A stretch of DNA of 64,000 bases from the NCBI GenBank assembly GCA_023412195.1, contig JAEYNZ010000123.1, positions 4,459-68,458 on the forward strand. The letters run 5' to 3'. The position numbers were made by a program, and so were the translations under genes. Below, piece by piece: positions 17,625-27,317 of this stretch (positions within the stretch are counted from its first letter, which is position 1; each line of letters begins with the position of its first letter). The notes below the pieces were generated by a model that saw only the letters and a program-made list of their open reading frames with translations, did not search any database and was not told the DNA's origin. The stretch comes from Bacteroidota bacterium. GTDB taxonomy: Bacteria; Bacteroidota; Bacteroidia; Bacteroidales; Prolixibacteraceae.

Positions 17625-18223
17625 AAGTTTTGGTAGCGTCTTGAGACATCAATCTGTTGCAACCATACAGTTGATTGGGAAATGAACCCCGCATCTGCTG
17701 CAGTTGATTGTTGCTTTCGGGGCTGAGTTCCTGCGGCATAACCAAACCCGGGGCTAACACCTGGGGCTGTTGATTTCACCCCTTTGGGGCTCTATGATTA
17801 ACAAGATGCACATTGCCCATTTGCCCACCATCTTTTTGGTGGAATTATGTGAATTTTGTGCTTTAGTGGTAATGAATCCTCTATTTCTGCCTTAATCCCC
17901 CTGCCCCCTTTGAAGCTAAGACATAACATTGTTGTAACCATGCAGGCAAAGGGGGACTATCCCGAACCAGCTGCAGTGAAGGACCCCGGGAGGAGAAATG
18001 AAAGATAGAATTTATGAACACATTCTCCGCAGCTTTACTCTTATTTGGTGAAATCTTTTGAATTTTGTGTTTTGTTGGTAAATTAACTACTGATTCTTCC
18101 TGCATTCCCATAATCCGTTTCCGGGGTTAACCATGATACAACATCCTTCAACAATCGCATTCTTTTTTATCACAATCAAAACAAAATAGTTATCTTTAGA
18201 AAAATTTATCACAGTAATTATTT
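17625..18223. repeat. Long intergenic region with REP-like palindromes
   Basis: 599 bases without a gene. Seen: a run of GGGGCT/CCCC segments near 17700-17790 ending in an ACCCC-TTT-GGGGCT hairpin, a CCACCA/TGGTGG hairpin at 17825-17842, and a 9-bp perfect inverted repeat CCCCCTTTG / CAAAGGGGG (17904-17912 with 17947-17955). A motif TGAATTTTGTG near 17849 recurs near 18058. This patchwork is typical of dispersed intergenic repeats in Bacteroidota. One palindrome may end the argB transcript. The last 35 bases hold a TATCTTTA promoter-like element for the cold-shock gene. Confidence 0.55.
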
Positions 18224-18670
18224 ATGGGAAGATCTCAGGAGTCATTTAACAAAAAAGAAGTCAGGAATAAAAAAGAGAAAAAAAGAAAGGAGAAGGAAAA
18301 GAAACGGCTTGCCCGTAAGGAGAATGATCCAAACAGCTTTGACGATATGATTGCCTTCGTTGATGAGAACGGCAATCTGACCACAACACCACCCGACCCC
18401 TCAAAAAAGGAAAAAATCAATGCCGAAGACATTCAGGTCAGTGTTCCGCGTGAAGTGTACCAGGAAGTTGATCCGGTAAGGGAAGGAACAGTCAGTTACT
18501 TTAACCAGTCGAAAGGTTTTGGTTTTATCATCGACAGGCAAACCAAGGAAAGCATTTTTGTGCATGTAAATAACACCCTGGAAGAAATCAAGGAAGGCAA
18601 TGTCGTGAAGTTTGAGGTGGAAAGAGGTCAGAAAGGGCTGGTTGCAGTACAAGTCAAGGTAGCACGGTAG
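18224..18670 (+). CDS. Cold-shock domain protein with basic N-terminal extension
   Basis: 148 residues. The N-terminal ~40 residues are almost entirely Lys/Arg/Glu (KKEKKRKEKEKKRLARKE), a likely RNA-contacting charged helix. An acidic linker follows, then a cold-shock OB fold (about 84-148) with RNP1-like KGFGFII and RNP2-like SIFVHV. Such proteins act as RNA chaperones. A TATCTTTA element at 18191-18198 could be its promoter. Confidence 0.85.
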   Translation: MGRSQESFNKKEVRNKKEKKRKEKEKKRLARKENDPNSFDDMIAFVDENGNLTTTPPDPSKKEKINAEDIQVSVPREVYQEVDPVREGTVSYFNQSKGFGFIIDRQTKESIFVHVNNTLEEIKEGNVVKFEVERGQKGLVAVQVKVAR

Positions 18671-18681
18671 CTTCTTTTCCT

Positions 18682-18897
18682 TTATTTACCAAAATACCTG
18701 ATCAGGTTAACTATAACGGTTAACAAAATACTGATCAGGATCATGGAAGTGACAGGGAAATAAACCCTGCTGTTTTCCTTTTCAATGCGTATATCACCGG
18801 GAAGTTTCCCAAACCATGTAAAAAGCCAGGGCGCAATATAATATAGCCCCCCTATCACTATCAATATGATGCCTGCTATGATAAACCAGCGTGCCAT
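18682..18897 (-). CDS. DUF2905 small membrane protein
   Basis: 71 residues with two transmembrane helices (about 4-24 and 47-66) joined by FGKLPGDIRIEKENSRVYFP, the hallmark of the DUF2905 family. Function unknown. Convergent with the cold-shock gene, 11 bases apart. Confidence 0.85.
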   Translation of the reverse strand: MARWFIIAGIILIVIGGLYYIAPWLFTWFGKLPGDIRIEKENSRVYFPVTSMILISILLTVIVNLIRYFGK

Positions 18898-19015
18898 ACA
18901 TCAATTTTGAGAATAAACACAAAATTACTCAATCTTTGTTCACAGGTGAAACCCATAAACCGGGATCTTATTGAATAAAATACAGTAGACAAACAGAATA
19001 ATCTCCAAAAGAAGA

Positions 19016-19023
19016 TATCTTTG
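19016..19023 (+). promoter_or_regulatory. Possible -7 element (TATCTTTG) of the GH9 gene
   Basis: A perfect TAnnTTTG match 22 bases upstream of the GH9 start codon. The -33 position carries no clear TTTG. Confidence 0.45.
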
Positions 19024-19045
19024 GGCAGTTCTAAACCAATCTGCC

Positions 19046-21310
19046 ATGGCTATTAAAAAAACAATAATCTTCTCTGTCCTTTTCATTACACTATCGGTTT
19101 GCTCTTTAGTTATCAAAGCAGAAGAACCCGAACACAGCCAATTTATACTTGTCGATCAGTTTGGATATCTGCCTTCCTCCATTAAAACTGCAGTCATCAG
19201 AAATCCACAGGTGGGTTATGATTCCACCCTCACTTATACGCCGGGAAGTATCTATGCCATCATCGACTCAAAAAGCAATGAGCAGGTTTTCACCGGTACT
19301 CCGGTGATATGGAAGAATGGCTCCACCGACAGTTCTTCAGGAGACAGAGCATGGTGGTTCGATTTTACTGCAGTAACTGAACCCGGTTCTTACTATGTGC
19401 TTGATGTCGACAGTAATTTCCGCTCTTTTGATTTTGAAATCAGGGAAAACATATATGAGGATGTGATGGTACAGGCCGTCAGAACCTTTTTTTACCAGCG
19501 TGCAGGGTTTGCAAAACAGCCTCCCTTTGCATGCGAGGAATGGGCTGATGGTGCAAGTCATTTGCAGGATAAAACAGCCCGTGATTTCCTGGCAAAAACT
19601 GATGCGTCGAAAGAAAGGGATGTATCAGGAGGATGGTATGATGCAGGTGATTTCAACAAGTACACCAGCTGGACAGCCAGCTATATTGTTGATTTCATGA
19701 AGGCATTTATTGAAAACCCGGGCGTATGGGGCGACGACTACAACATTCCCGAATCGGGAAATAATATACCTGATATCCTGGATGAAGCCAAATGGGGGCT
19801 GGATCATTTACTAAGGCTGCAACTCTCCGACGGGAGTATGCTCAGCATAGTGGGAGTTTCACATGCAAGTCCTCCCTCAAATGCAAAAGGACCCTCCTAT
19901 TATGGAAGGCCCAACACATCGGGAACATTGAATGCTGCAGGAGCTTTTGCCCTTGCATCAAAAGTTTACCGCTCAATAGGTATGAAAACTTATGCCGACA
20001 CTTTAAAGATCAGGGCTGTCAGAGCATGGGACTGGGCAGTCGAAAATCCTGACGTCATTTTCAGAAATAATGAGGGCCCGACCTCAGGCCTCGGTGCCGG
20101 ACAACAGGAAACAGATGACTATGGAAGGTTTATGGCCAAAATGGAAGCCGCAGCATTCCTTTATGAAATTACAGGAGAAGAGCGTTACAAAACCTTTTTC
20201 GAAAGCAACTATACCCAGGTGCATTTAATGCAGTGGACCTTTGCCTATCCATTTGAAAAAGAAAACCAGGAGACCTTATTGTATTATACCACGCTGAACG
20301 GAATCTCTCCGGCGGTTAAAACGAACATTCTAAGCAAGTACCGTACTGCCATGGACCAGGCAGATAATTTTGCTGCGTACAGGACTAAAAAAGATCCGTA
20401 CCTTGCACATATTAAAGATTATACCTGGGGCAGCAATGCGGTTAAATCGAGCCAGGGACTAATGTACCTGGCCTATATAAACTACGGGCTGAATGCCCAG
20501 AATAACGCTGAAGCCCTGGCTGCTGCCGAAAATTACATTCATTACATCCATGGTGTAAATCCCATGAACCTTGTCTACCTGTCAAACATGTACCAGTTTG
20601 GTGCTGAAAATACCGTCAATGAATTTTATCACACATGGTTTACTGATGGCAGCGCCAAATGGGACCGTACAGGCACATCGACGTATGGCCCCGCTCCGGG
20701 CTTTCTGACAGGAGGGCCAAATCCCAGCTACGACTGGGATGGCTGTTGCCCAACCGGGTGCGGAAGTTCTTCAAATAACGCACGGTGCTTTACAGAATCC
20801 ATCTCACCTCCCAAGGGGCAGCCCAATCAGAAGTCTTACAAGGATTTCAATACCTCATGGCCATTGAATTCGTGGTCGGTTACCGAGAACAGCTGCGGAT
20901 ACCAGCTAAACTACATCAGACTGCTTGCCCGTTTTCTTCCGGTACAATATGATTGCAGCGGAACGCTGAACGGAACTGCAACCTTTGATGTTTGCGGTGT
21001 ATGTTCGGGAGGCACTACCGGAATTGCACCATCAGCAAGTTCAGAAGACTGCATGGCCACAGGTACCAATGTATCTTTTATTCCCGTGCCTGAAATTTAT
21101 CCAAACCCTGCACACAGTGTTCTGCATGTAAGGCTGCAGGAAGGAAAAGAATATGAGGTAAAACTGTTCAGTGCACAGGGGCACAGCCTGATGACTTCAA
21201 AATGTTCCGGAAGCACGGTACTTGATATCAGTACTCTTAAATCAGGCCATTATGTAGTAGTCATATCCGGAAAGGATGAAACATGGAACAAAAGATTTGT
21301 AAAACTGTAA
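19046..21310 (+). CDS. Type IX-secreted GH9 endoglucanase
   Basis: A 754-residue secreted glycoside hydrolase acting on beta-1,4-glucans. Order: signal peptide (to about 25), a CelD-type Ig-like domain (about 30-130; VDQFGYLPSSIKTAVI), and a GH9 (alpha/alpha)6 barrel (about 140-625) with GGWYDAGDFNKYTSW near 195 carrying the catalytic-base Asp pair and ENSCGYQLNYIR near 612 where the acid Glu is expected. A Cys-rich linker (DCSGTLNGTATFDVCGVCSGG) precedes a Por-type C-terminal sorting domain (about 680-754; PEIYPNPAHSVLHVRL, ending RFVKL). That domain directs export through the type IX system. It stands alone, without a polysaccharide-utilisation locus. Confidence 0.88.
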   Translation: MAIKKTIIFSVLFITLSVCSLVIKAEEPEHSQFILVDQFGYLPSSIKTAVIRNPQVGYDSTLTYTPGSIYAIIDSKSNEQVFTGTPVIWKNGSTDSSSGDRAWWFDFTAVTEPGSYYVLDVDSNFRSFDFEIRENIYEDVMVQAVRTFFYQRAGFAKQPPFACEEWADGASHLQDKTARDFLAKTDASKERDVSGGWYDAGDFNKYTSWTASYIVDFMKAFIENPGVWGDDYNIPESGNNIPDILDEAKWGLDHLLRLQLSDGSMLSIVGVSHASPPSNAKGPSYYGRPNTSGTLNAAGAFALASKVYRSIGMKTYADTLKIRAVRAWDWAVENPDVIFRNNEGPTSGLGAGQQETDDYGRFMAKMEAAAFLYEITGEERYKTFFESNYTQVHLMQWTFAYPFEKENQETLLYYTTLNGISPAVKTNILSKYRTAMDQADNFAAYRTKKDPYLAHIKDYTWGSNAVKSSQGLMYLAYINYGLNAQNNAEALAAAENYIHYIHGVNPMNLVYLSNMYQFGAENTVNEFYHTWFTDGSAKWDRTGTSTYGPAPGFLTGGPNPSYDWDGCCPTGCGSSSNNARCFTESISPPKGQPNQKSYKDFNTSWPLNSWSVTENSCGYQLNYIRLLARFLPVQYDCSGTLNGTATFDVCGVCSGGTTGIAPSASSEDCMATGTNVSFIPVPEIYPNPAHSVLHVRLQEGKEYEVKLFSAQGHSLMTSKCSGSTVLDISTLKSGHYVVVISGKDETWNKRFVKL

Positions 21311-21389
21311 ACCGGAATTTCTGCTCTCTTCGGCACATAAAATTAAACCTGGGTTCCCAGGAATGTTATTCATGCGGCAGCATCAGGTA

Positions 21390-22178
21390 TTACGAATCCT
21401 TTCTGATCTCATCCAGCCAGTCGATTATGCGGCTGAAATGGGATCCTTCCCAGTAAATCTTGGCACAGCTCCTGCATATCCAGAATTCATCGTAGTAACT
21501 CAGGGTATCCTCGTGAAGCCTGTCTTTTAATTGATCTTTTTCCGCCTCCTCCAGTTCGCCGTTACAGTTGGAACAACGGGAGAAAGGGTTGAACTGGTTC
21601 TGCAGCTGCAACCGCCTGACCACCTCCTTCAATTGCTTTCCCGGATCATCATTCCGTAGCCAGTACCCATGTGTGACGGCATTCTTTTTCATAATTCCCC
21701 GGTCGCGCGTCAGGATAATCCGTTTTTCGCGAAGGGCAATTTCAACAATCTCATCATCCTCAAAATCATTCCTGAAAAGGGTATCGAAGCCCAGCAGCCG
21801 TAATTTTTTTGCAAGCTTGCCAAGGTTCACATCCACAATAAACCGTGTTTCCCGAAGCGGGCTGGCGCGCAGCCGTGATTCATGCGAAATATCAAATGAC
21901 TCGAAAACCGGGTAAACCGAAATTTCCTCCCCACCCTGCAACTGGTATTCAAAACCTGAAGGATTGCCGTTCACCAGGATCAGATCTACTTCCGAATGAG
22001 GTACACCAAGGGCATGAATTGTATTTCTTAAGGAAGGTTTCCCTTTGAACTCATATGGAAACCTTTTTTTCTTCCATTCTTTGGGCAGGTGGTCATTCAG
22101 TTCCTCGTAAAACCGGAAATAAACTGTCCTGATCACCGGCAAATGATTACTCCCCGTTTGTTCCCTGTTGTTTTCCAT
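21390..22178 (-). CDS. Ubiquitin-like/Mut7-C RNase-domain protein
   Basis: 263 residues from the ATG at 22178; an in-frame start at 22280 would add an atypical extension. Residues about 12-90 form a beta-grasp, ubiquitin-like domain (TVYFRFYEELNDHL, LILVNGNPSGFEYQL, GGEEISVYPVF). Residues about 105-260 are a Mut7-C PIN-like nuclease domain: RFIVDVNLGKLAKKLRLLGFDT with an acidic metal site, DDEIVEIA, ILTRDRGIMKK. It ends in a zinc ribbon, CSNCNGEL and CRSCAKIYW. This fusion is a known bacterial family without a defined substrate; RNA is presumed. Confidence 0.85.
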   Translation of the reverse strand: MENNREQTGSNHLPVIRTVYFRFYEELNDHLPKEWKKKRFPYEFKGKPSLRNTIHALGVPHSEVDLILVNGNPSGFEYQLQGGEEISVYPVFESFDISHESRLRASPLRETRFIVDVNLGKLAKKLRLLGFDTLFRNDFEDDEIVEIALREKRIILTRDRGIMKKNAVTHGYWLRNDDPGKQLKEVVRRLQLQNQFNPFSRCSNCNGELEEAEKDQLKDRLHEDTLSYYDEFWICRSCAKIYWEGSHFSRIIDWLDEIRKDS

Positions 22179-22469
22179 CTGATACAGGATAAAACATTTT
22201 TTACGAAAGATAAGAAAAGGCTGAAAACATTTTTGATGACAGGCGAGAAATTCCCGGTCAGGTTCATCAGAGGGCATCAATCAGATCATTACTGATGTTT
22301 TTGACATATCTCTCAGAAAAGGTCAGATCATGCTCATATCTACATCAAATTCGAAAATAATTGAATTTACCCTAGACCTGGTATAGGGTTGGTAACAGGA
22401 TGGACGTGTAATACCATTTTAATTCCTTTCTTCCGGATTTTGAATTATATTTGTTTTTTAATTCAAATT

Positions 22470-23231
22470 ATGACAGAAAAGCCATTGATATTGGTAACCA
22501 ATGATGACGGCATTCATGCCAAAGGGTTGAGGGAGTTGGTTGAAGTAATGAAATTTTTTGGTGATGTGGTGGTCATATCTTCAGAAGTATCCATGTCGGG
22601 AAAAGGTTGCGGAATAACAGTCGACCAGCCACTGCGCACCTTTCCTGTGGAGATGATCCATGGAATTCCGACGTGGAAAAGTAACGGCACCCCCGTTGAC
22701 AGTGTAAAGCTCAGCTTCAACAACCTTTTCGAACGTAAACCCGATTATGTGGTTTCAGGAATCAATCACGGGGCCAATTCATCTATCAGCATCATTTACA
22801 GCGGTACCATGGGCGCTGCCATTGAAGGAAGTCTTCACGGGGTGCCTTCCATTGGTTTTTCCCTTGCCGATTTCAGTCCTGATGCCGATTTTTCAAAAGC
22901 AAAAATAGTAGCTGCCAAAGTATTTCAGAAAGTTCTTGACAACGGCATGCCCATGTATACTTGTCTGAATGTAAATATTCCCAAAGGCAGACCGAAGGGA
23001 ATAAAAATATGCCGCCAGACACACGGCAAGTGGGTTGAGGAATTTGAAAGGAGGATTGATCCCCATGGCAGAGATTACCACTGGCTGTCAGGGTATTTTA
23101 AAAACTTTGAGGAGGGTTCCCCTGAAACAGATATCGATGCCCTGTTGAACAATTATGCATCGGTGGTACCGGTATCGGTTGACATGACCTGTTATAAGAC
23201 TTTGGAAGAATTAAAAAACTGGACCTTTTAA
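22470..23231 (+). CDS. surE: 5'/3'-nucleotidase SurE
   Basis: A metal-dependent nucleoside monophosphatase. The 253-residue form from the ATG at 22470 begins MTEKPLILVTNDDGIHAKG with the metal-binding ND-D motif at about 11-13. Further family blocks: SMSGKGCGITVDQPL, SGINHGANSSISIIYSGTMGAAIEG and SIGFSLAD. An upstream ATG at 22389 would add a non-family segment. Its stop overlaps the next start (TAATG), indicating translational coupling. Confidence 0.92.
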   Translation: MTEKPLILVTNDDGIHAKGLRELVEVMKFFGDVVVISSEVSMSGKGCGITVDQPLRTFPVEMIHGIPTWKSNGTPVDSVKLSFNNLFERKPDYVVSGINHGANSSISIIYSGTMGAAIEGSLHGVPSIGFSLADFSPDADFSKAKIVAAKVFQKVLDNGMPMYTCLNVNIPKGRPKGIKICRQTHGKWVEEFERRIDPHGRDYHWLSGYFKNFEEGSPETDIDALLNNYASVVPVSVDMTCYKTLEELKNWTF

Positions 23232-23533
23232 TGCCACGAAGAAAAGCAAATCCGCTGGATGCTCCTGCAATTGGTTTTTTAACCGGTTTTTTAGTGCCGC
23301 TTCTTATATTTCTGGGGGTGTATTTGTTTGGTGAGAAGGATGTGCCTTTTGGCAGTTATATTAAAAATTTATGGAAACTTCAGGCCCTGATCAAGCTCAT
23401 GAGCCTGTGTGTTTTTGCTAACCTTCTTGTGTTTATGGGTTTTATACGGTTAAAATACGACAAGTCAGCCCGCGGCGTACTGGGTGCTACCATTTTATAT
23501 GCAATAGCGGTAATGATTTCACGGGCAATTTAA
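23231..23533 (+). CDS. Small membrane protein, unknown
   Basis: 100 residues with three predicted transmembrane helices (about 13-33, 50-72, 78-97) and a basic N-terminus (MPRRKANPLDAP). It begins inside the surE stop codon and ends 42 bases before lpxB, so it is part of the surE-lpxB operon. No family recognised. Confidence 0.7.
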   Translation: MPRRKANPLDAPAIGFLTGFLVPLLIFLGVYLFGEKDVPFGSYIKNLWKLQALIKLMSLCVFANLLVFMGFIRLKYDKSARGVLGATILYAIAVMISRAI

Positions 23534-23575
23534 AATGAATTGTCATGAGATGGCTGATCTGAAAACAATACAAAC

Positions 23576-24718
23576 ATGAAGTATTACCTGATAGCCGGAG
23601 AAGCCTCCGGTGACCTGCACGGTTCCAACCTGATGCATGAACTGAAGGTGTCCGATCCTTTGGCTCAGTTTCGCTGCCTGGGAGGGGACCTGATGGAAGC
23701 TGAAGGCGGACAGCTTGTCAAACATTTCAGGGAAATGGCTTATATGGGCATTGTAAATGTTGTGCTTCATATCCGCACCATCGCCCGCAATATGCGATTC
23801 TGCCAAAATGATATACTGGAATACAGGCCCGATGTTCTGATACTCATCGACTACCCGGGGTTCAACCTCCGGATGGCACGGTTTGCAAAGAAAAACAACA
23901 TCAGGGTGTTCTACTACATTTCTCCTAAAATCTGGGCCTGGAAGGAGTACAGGGTAAAGGAAATCAAGGCATATGTTGATGAGATGTTTACCATCCTTCC
24001 TTTTGAAACAGAATTTTATAAAAAGCATGGTGTCAGGGTACATTACGTAGGTAACCCAATCATGGATGCCATTGAAAAGTTTCACAGGGCACCTGTAACA
24101 AGGGAAGAATTTCTGAGCAAAAACAACCTTGATTCCCGTCCAGTAGTTGCATTGCTTGCAGGTAGCCGCAAGCAGGAGATCAAAAACATGCTTCCAGTTA
24201 TGAAAAAAGCAGCAGCCTGTTACCCGGAGTTTCAGTTTGTAGTTGCAGGAGTTCCCTTTGTTGAACGTCATCTTTACCGGAAGATCCTGAAAAATTCAAT
24301 CCCGGTGGTTTATAATCAGACTTACGACCTGCTGCAAAATTCCCACACGGCACTGGTATCATCAGGCACAGCAACCCTTGAAACCGCTTTATTTGAAGTA
24401 CCCCAGGCAGTGTTATACAAAGTTGAAGGGGGATGGCTTATCCAGATTATTATGAAAAAGTTTTTCCTGAAAATCAAATGGGTATCGCTGCCTAACCTCA
24501 TCCTGAACAAGGAAGCCATCAGTGAATTTATTCAGGTGGACCTGACATTTAAAAACATTAAGGAAGAGTTGCACCGCCTGCTCTATGAAGAAGGATACCG
24601 CGAAAAAATAATAAACGATTATAAACGTTTAAAAATACAACTGGGGCAGCACGGCAGTTCGGGACGTGCAGCCGATCTGATGGTGCAGCTGCTTAACCAA
24701 AAAAAACCTGACCGGTAG
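23576..24718 (+). CDS. lpxB: Lipid-A-disaccharide synthase
   Basis: GT19 glycosyltransferase that condenses UDP-diacylglucosamine with lipid X in lipid A synthesis at the inner membrane. 380 residues, normal length. Family blocks: YLIAGEASGDLHGSNLM (1-20 region), FRCLGGDLM, YRPDVLILIDYPGFNLRMA, YYISPKIWAWKEYRVKEIK, ILPFETEFY, YVGNPIMDAI, LLAGSRKQEI and SSGTATLETAL. It confirms a Gram-negative envelope. Confidence 0.94.
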   Translation: MKYYLIAGEASGDLHGSNLMHELKVSDPLAQFRCLGGDLMEAEGGQLVKHFREMAYMGIVNVVLHIRTIARNMRFCQNDILEYRPDVLILIDYPGFNLRMARFAKKNNIRVFYYISPKIWAWKEYRVKEIKAYVDEMFTILPFETEFYKKHGVRVHYVGNPIMDAIEKFHRAPVTREEFLSKNNLDSRPVVALLAGSRKQEIKNMLPVMKKAAACYPEFQFVVAGVPFVERHLYRKILKNSIPVVYNQTYDLLQNSHTALVSSGTATLETALFEVPQAVLYKVEGGWLIQIIMKKFFLKIKWVSLPNLILNKEAISEFIQVDLTFKNIKEELHRLLYEEGYREKIINDYKRLKIQLGQHGSSGRAADLMVQLLNQKKPDR

Positions 24719-24745
24719 TTTCATAAACCGATAATTTTAAACTGC

Positions 24746-27160
24746 ATGTACAGTTTATTAAGAAAAGAGATCAAAATATTTTTCGGCTCCCTCACAGGCT
24801 ACCTGGCCATTGTTGTGTTTTTATTGCTGTCGGCACTTTTTTTATGGGTGTTCCCGGGCAACTACAACATACCGGATAACGGGTATGCTACCCTTGAGGG
24901 ATTTTTCGAACTTGCTCCGTGGCTTTACCTGTTCCTGATCCCGGCCATCACCATGCGATTTTTCGCAGAAGAAAAAAGGATCGGAACTCTTGAAGTATTG
25001 CTTGTAAGGCCAATTTCAGATTTCAGGCTCATACTTGCCAAGTTTATGGCAGGCATCATCCTGGTATTATTTTCCCTGGTGCCTACCCTGCTCTGGTTTC
25101 TTGCTGTTTACCTGTTGGGGAACCCGGTGGGCAGTATAGATACAGGCGCCACATGGGGTTCCTATTTCGGGCTTTTCTTCCTGGCGGCCATTTACCTGGG
25201 CATCGGGATATTCGCCTCTTCCCTCACAGAGAACCAGATTATCTCTTTTATCCTTGCAGTTGCCCTTTCATTTGTGTTTTACATGGGATTTGATTTCGTT
25301 GCCAGTTCGGGCATTCCTTACCTGTTGGAGCAGGTATTTGAATGGATGAGCATCAACAACCATTATATGTCGGCTTCACGCGGAGTAATCGATATGCGCG
25401 ATGTGGTTTATTTTACAGGAATGACCTTGCTGTTTTTATGGTTTACTAAAGCCTTTTTACGAAAAGGAAAGTGGCAGCAAAGAAAATTCAGGATAAACAC
25501 ATTTATTCTGATCGTATCGCTTACCATTATTTTTGTGATATCAATCCTGTTTTTGTACCGTCTTGACCTGACCGCCGACAAACGCTACTCGCTGTCGCCG
25601 GTGAGTGCTCAAATGGCTGGAGAACTGGAGCATCCGGCCGAAGTTGAACTGTACCTTGCAGGTAAACTGGAGCCGGGACTTAGGAAACTTCAGCAGGAAG
25701 TATTTGAGAAGATAGCCGTTCTGCAGGCCTATTCACCTTCTACGATCAGGATAAGGGTTACAGATCCGCATGCCATTGGCAATACCGAAAAAAGGGAAGA
25801 ATTTATTGAAGAACTGATTGAAAAAGGAGTGGTACCCACCAGTTTCAGGCAGCAATCAGAGCAGGGTGTCAGCACCAGGCTGATCTTTCCCGGGGCGGTA
25901 ATCAGGTATGACGGCAAAGAAGAGGCTGTGAATTTTTTAAAGTATAATCCCGACTTTTCGCACGAGGCGAACTTCAATCATTCTGCAGAAAGCGTTGAAT
26001 TTGAGCTTGTGAATGCATTCAGAAAACTGACCCGCACCCGGCGGCCGCTTGCAGCTTTCCTGGAAGGGCATTCGGAAGCCGATCAATACCAGTTGTATGA
26101 CTTTTCAGTGTCGCTTTCAGAAAATTTTAATATTACCAGAATAACCGCTGAAGAACTGGCTACTTCGTCCGGAGATATCAGCATACTGATTATTGCTGAT
26201 CCCAGGGAACCATTCCCGGAAAGAGACAAATTTTTCATCGACCAATATGTTATGCAGGGCGGTAAGGTACTCTGGCTTGTAAGTCCGGTTGAAGTCAGTG
26301 CCGACAGTTTATCGAAAGGCCATACAACAATGGCTTTCCCACGGGATTTAAATTTAGCCGACCAGCTTTTCAGATATGGTGTGCGTTTGAATTACGAGTT
26401 GCTGCAGGATGCGGAATGTGCGCGTATCAGGGTAAACACTGCCCCACCAGGAACTCCGCCACAGTTCACGCTGCACCCATGGTACTATTCTCCTTTGCTG
26501 GTGCCGGCCGATGATCATCCTTTGAGCCGCAACCTGAACAGGGTACTTTCAGAATTTGTATCATCTGTTGACACGGTTTCAGGGAACCCGGGTGTTACCA
26601 AATCGGTAATTCTTTCTACTTCTCCGTATGCCCGAACGGTTACGGCCCCTTCCACTGTAAGCCTGAGGAATATTGACAATCCTCCGGCACGTGAACTCTT
26701 TAACCAGTCGTTTATCCCTGTAGGCGTATTGCTGGAAGGCACATTTGTTTCAGTGTTCCAAAACAGGATGACCGAAACACTGGGCGTTTCATCTCAAGAC
26801 GTAATAGCTGAAAGTTCACCCACAAAAATGGCAGTGATAGCCGACGGAAGCCTGATCACCAACCAGGTTGATTATGCATCCAACCCGCCACGCATGCAGG
26901 AAATGGGGATGGAGCGGTCGACAGGGCAGGTATTTGCCAACCGTGAATTTTTGCTTAATACAGTTTTTTACCTGAATGATGACCAGGGTATCATGCACCT
27001 TCGCAACCGGACACAAAAGCTCAGGCTTCTTGACAGGGTAAGGCTTCGCGAGGAATTAACGTTGTGGCAATGGCTGAATGTTTTGCTGCCGCTGGTTATA
27101 GTGGGGATCTGGGGGGTGTTTTACAACATGAACAGGCGCTACCGTTACAACCGTTCATAA
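24746..27160 (+). CDS. GldF-GldG fusion, ABC transporter of the gliding motility type
   Basis: 804 residues joining an ABC permease to its GldG-like partner. Residues 1-240 are GldF: six hydrophobic helices beginning MYSLLRKEIKIFFGSLTGYL, with FAEEKRIGTLEVLLVRPIS, a classical ABC-2 permease motif. A seventh helix near 250-270 leads into GldG (about 270-775; RLDLTADKRYSLSP, then an IFT52/GATase-like fold with IADPREPFPERDKFFIDQYVM), closed by a C-terminal helix (about 778-795). The cognate GldA ATPase is not adjacent. GldF and GldG are usually separate genes in flavobacteria. It lies 27 bases after lpxB. Confidence 0.85.
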   Translation: MYSLLRKEIKIFFGSLTGYLAIVVFLLLSALFLWVFPGNYNIPDNGYATLEGFFELAPWLYLFLIPAITMRFFAEEKRIGTLEVLLVRPISDFRLILAKFMAGIILVLFSLVPTLLWFLAVYLLGNPVGSIDTGATWGSYFGLFFLAAIYLGIGIFASSLTENQIISFILAVALSFVFYMGFDFVASSGIPYLLEQVFEWMSINNHYMSASRGVIDMRDVVYFTGMTLLFLWFTKAFLRKGKWQQRKFRINTFILIVSLTIIFVISILFLYRLDLTADKRYSLSPVSAQMAGELEHPAEVELYLAGKLEPGLRKLQQEVFEKIAVLQAYSPSTIRIRVTDPHAIGNTEKREEFIEELIEKGVVPTSFRQQSEQGVSTRLIFPGAVIRYDGKEEAVNFLKYNPDFSHEANFNHSAESVEFELVNAFRKLTRTRRPLAAFLEGHSEADQYQLYDFSVSLSENFNITRITAEELATSSGDISILIIADPREPFPERDKFFIDQYVMQGGKVLWLVSPVEVSADSLSKGHTTMAFPRDLNLADQLFRYGVRLNYELLQDAECARIRVNTAPPGTPPQFTLHPWYYSPLLVPADDHPLSRNLNRVLSEFVSSVDTVSGNPGVTKSVILSTSPYARTVTAPSTVSLRNIDNPPARELFNQSFIPVGVLLEGTFVSVFQNRMTETLGVSSQDVIAESSPTKMAVIADGSLITNQVDYASNPPRMQEMGMERSTGQVFANREFLLNTVFYLNDDQGIMHLRNRTQKLRLLDRVRLREELTLWQWLNVLLPLVIVGIWGVFYNMNRRYRYNRS

Positions 27161-27317
27161 ATGCCTGAAAAATTCAAAGTTTTCATCAGCGGGAAAAAGA
27201 TTAAAGTTTGTATATTCGTTTGATTTTATTATACAATCGTCCGCTGCGCCTCTTAGGGTATTGGCTGACAGAATTTAAATATTTTTTCAGAAAGAATTAA
27301 AAATTAAATACAACCTT

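Noticed and set aside
23543..24271. Minus-strand 242-residue frame within lpxB
   Set aside because: The plus-strand lpxB is certain; the opposite frame shows no domain.
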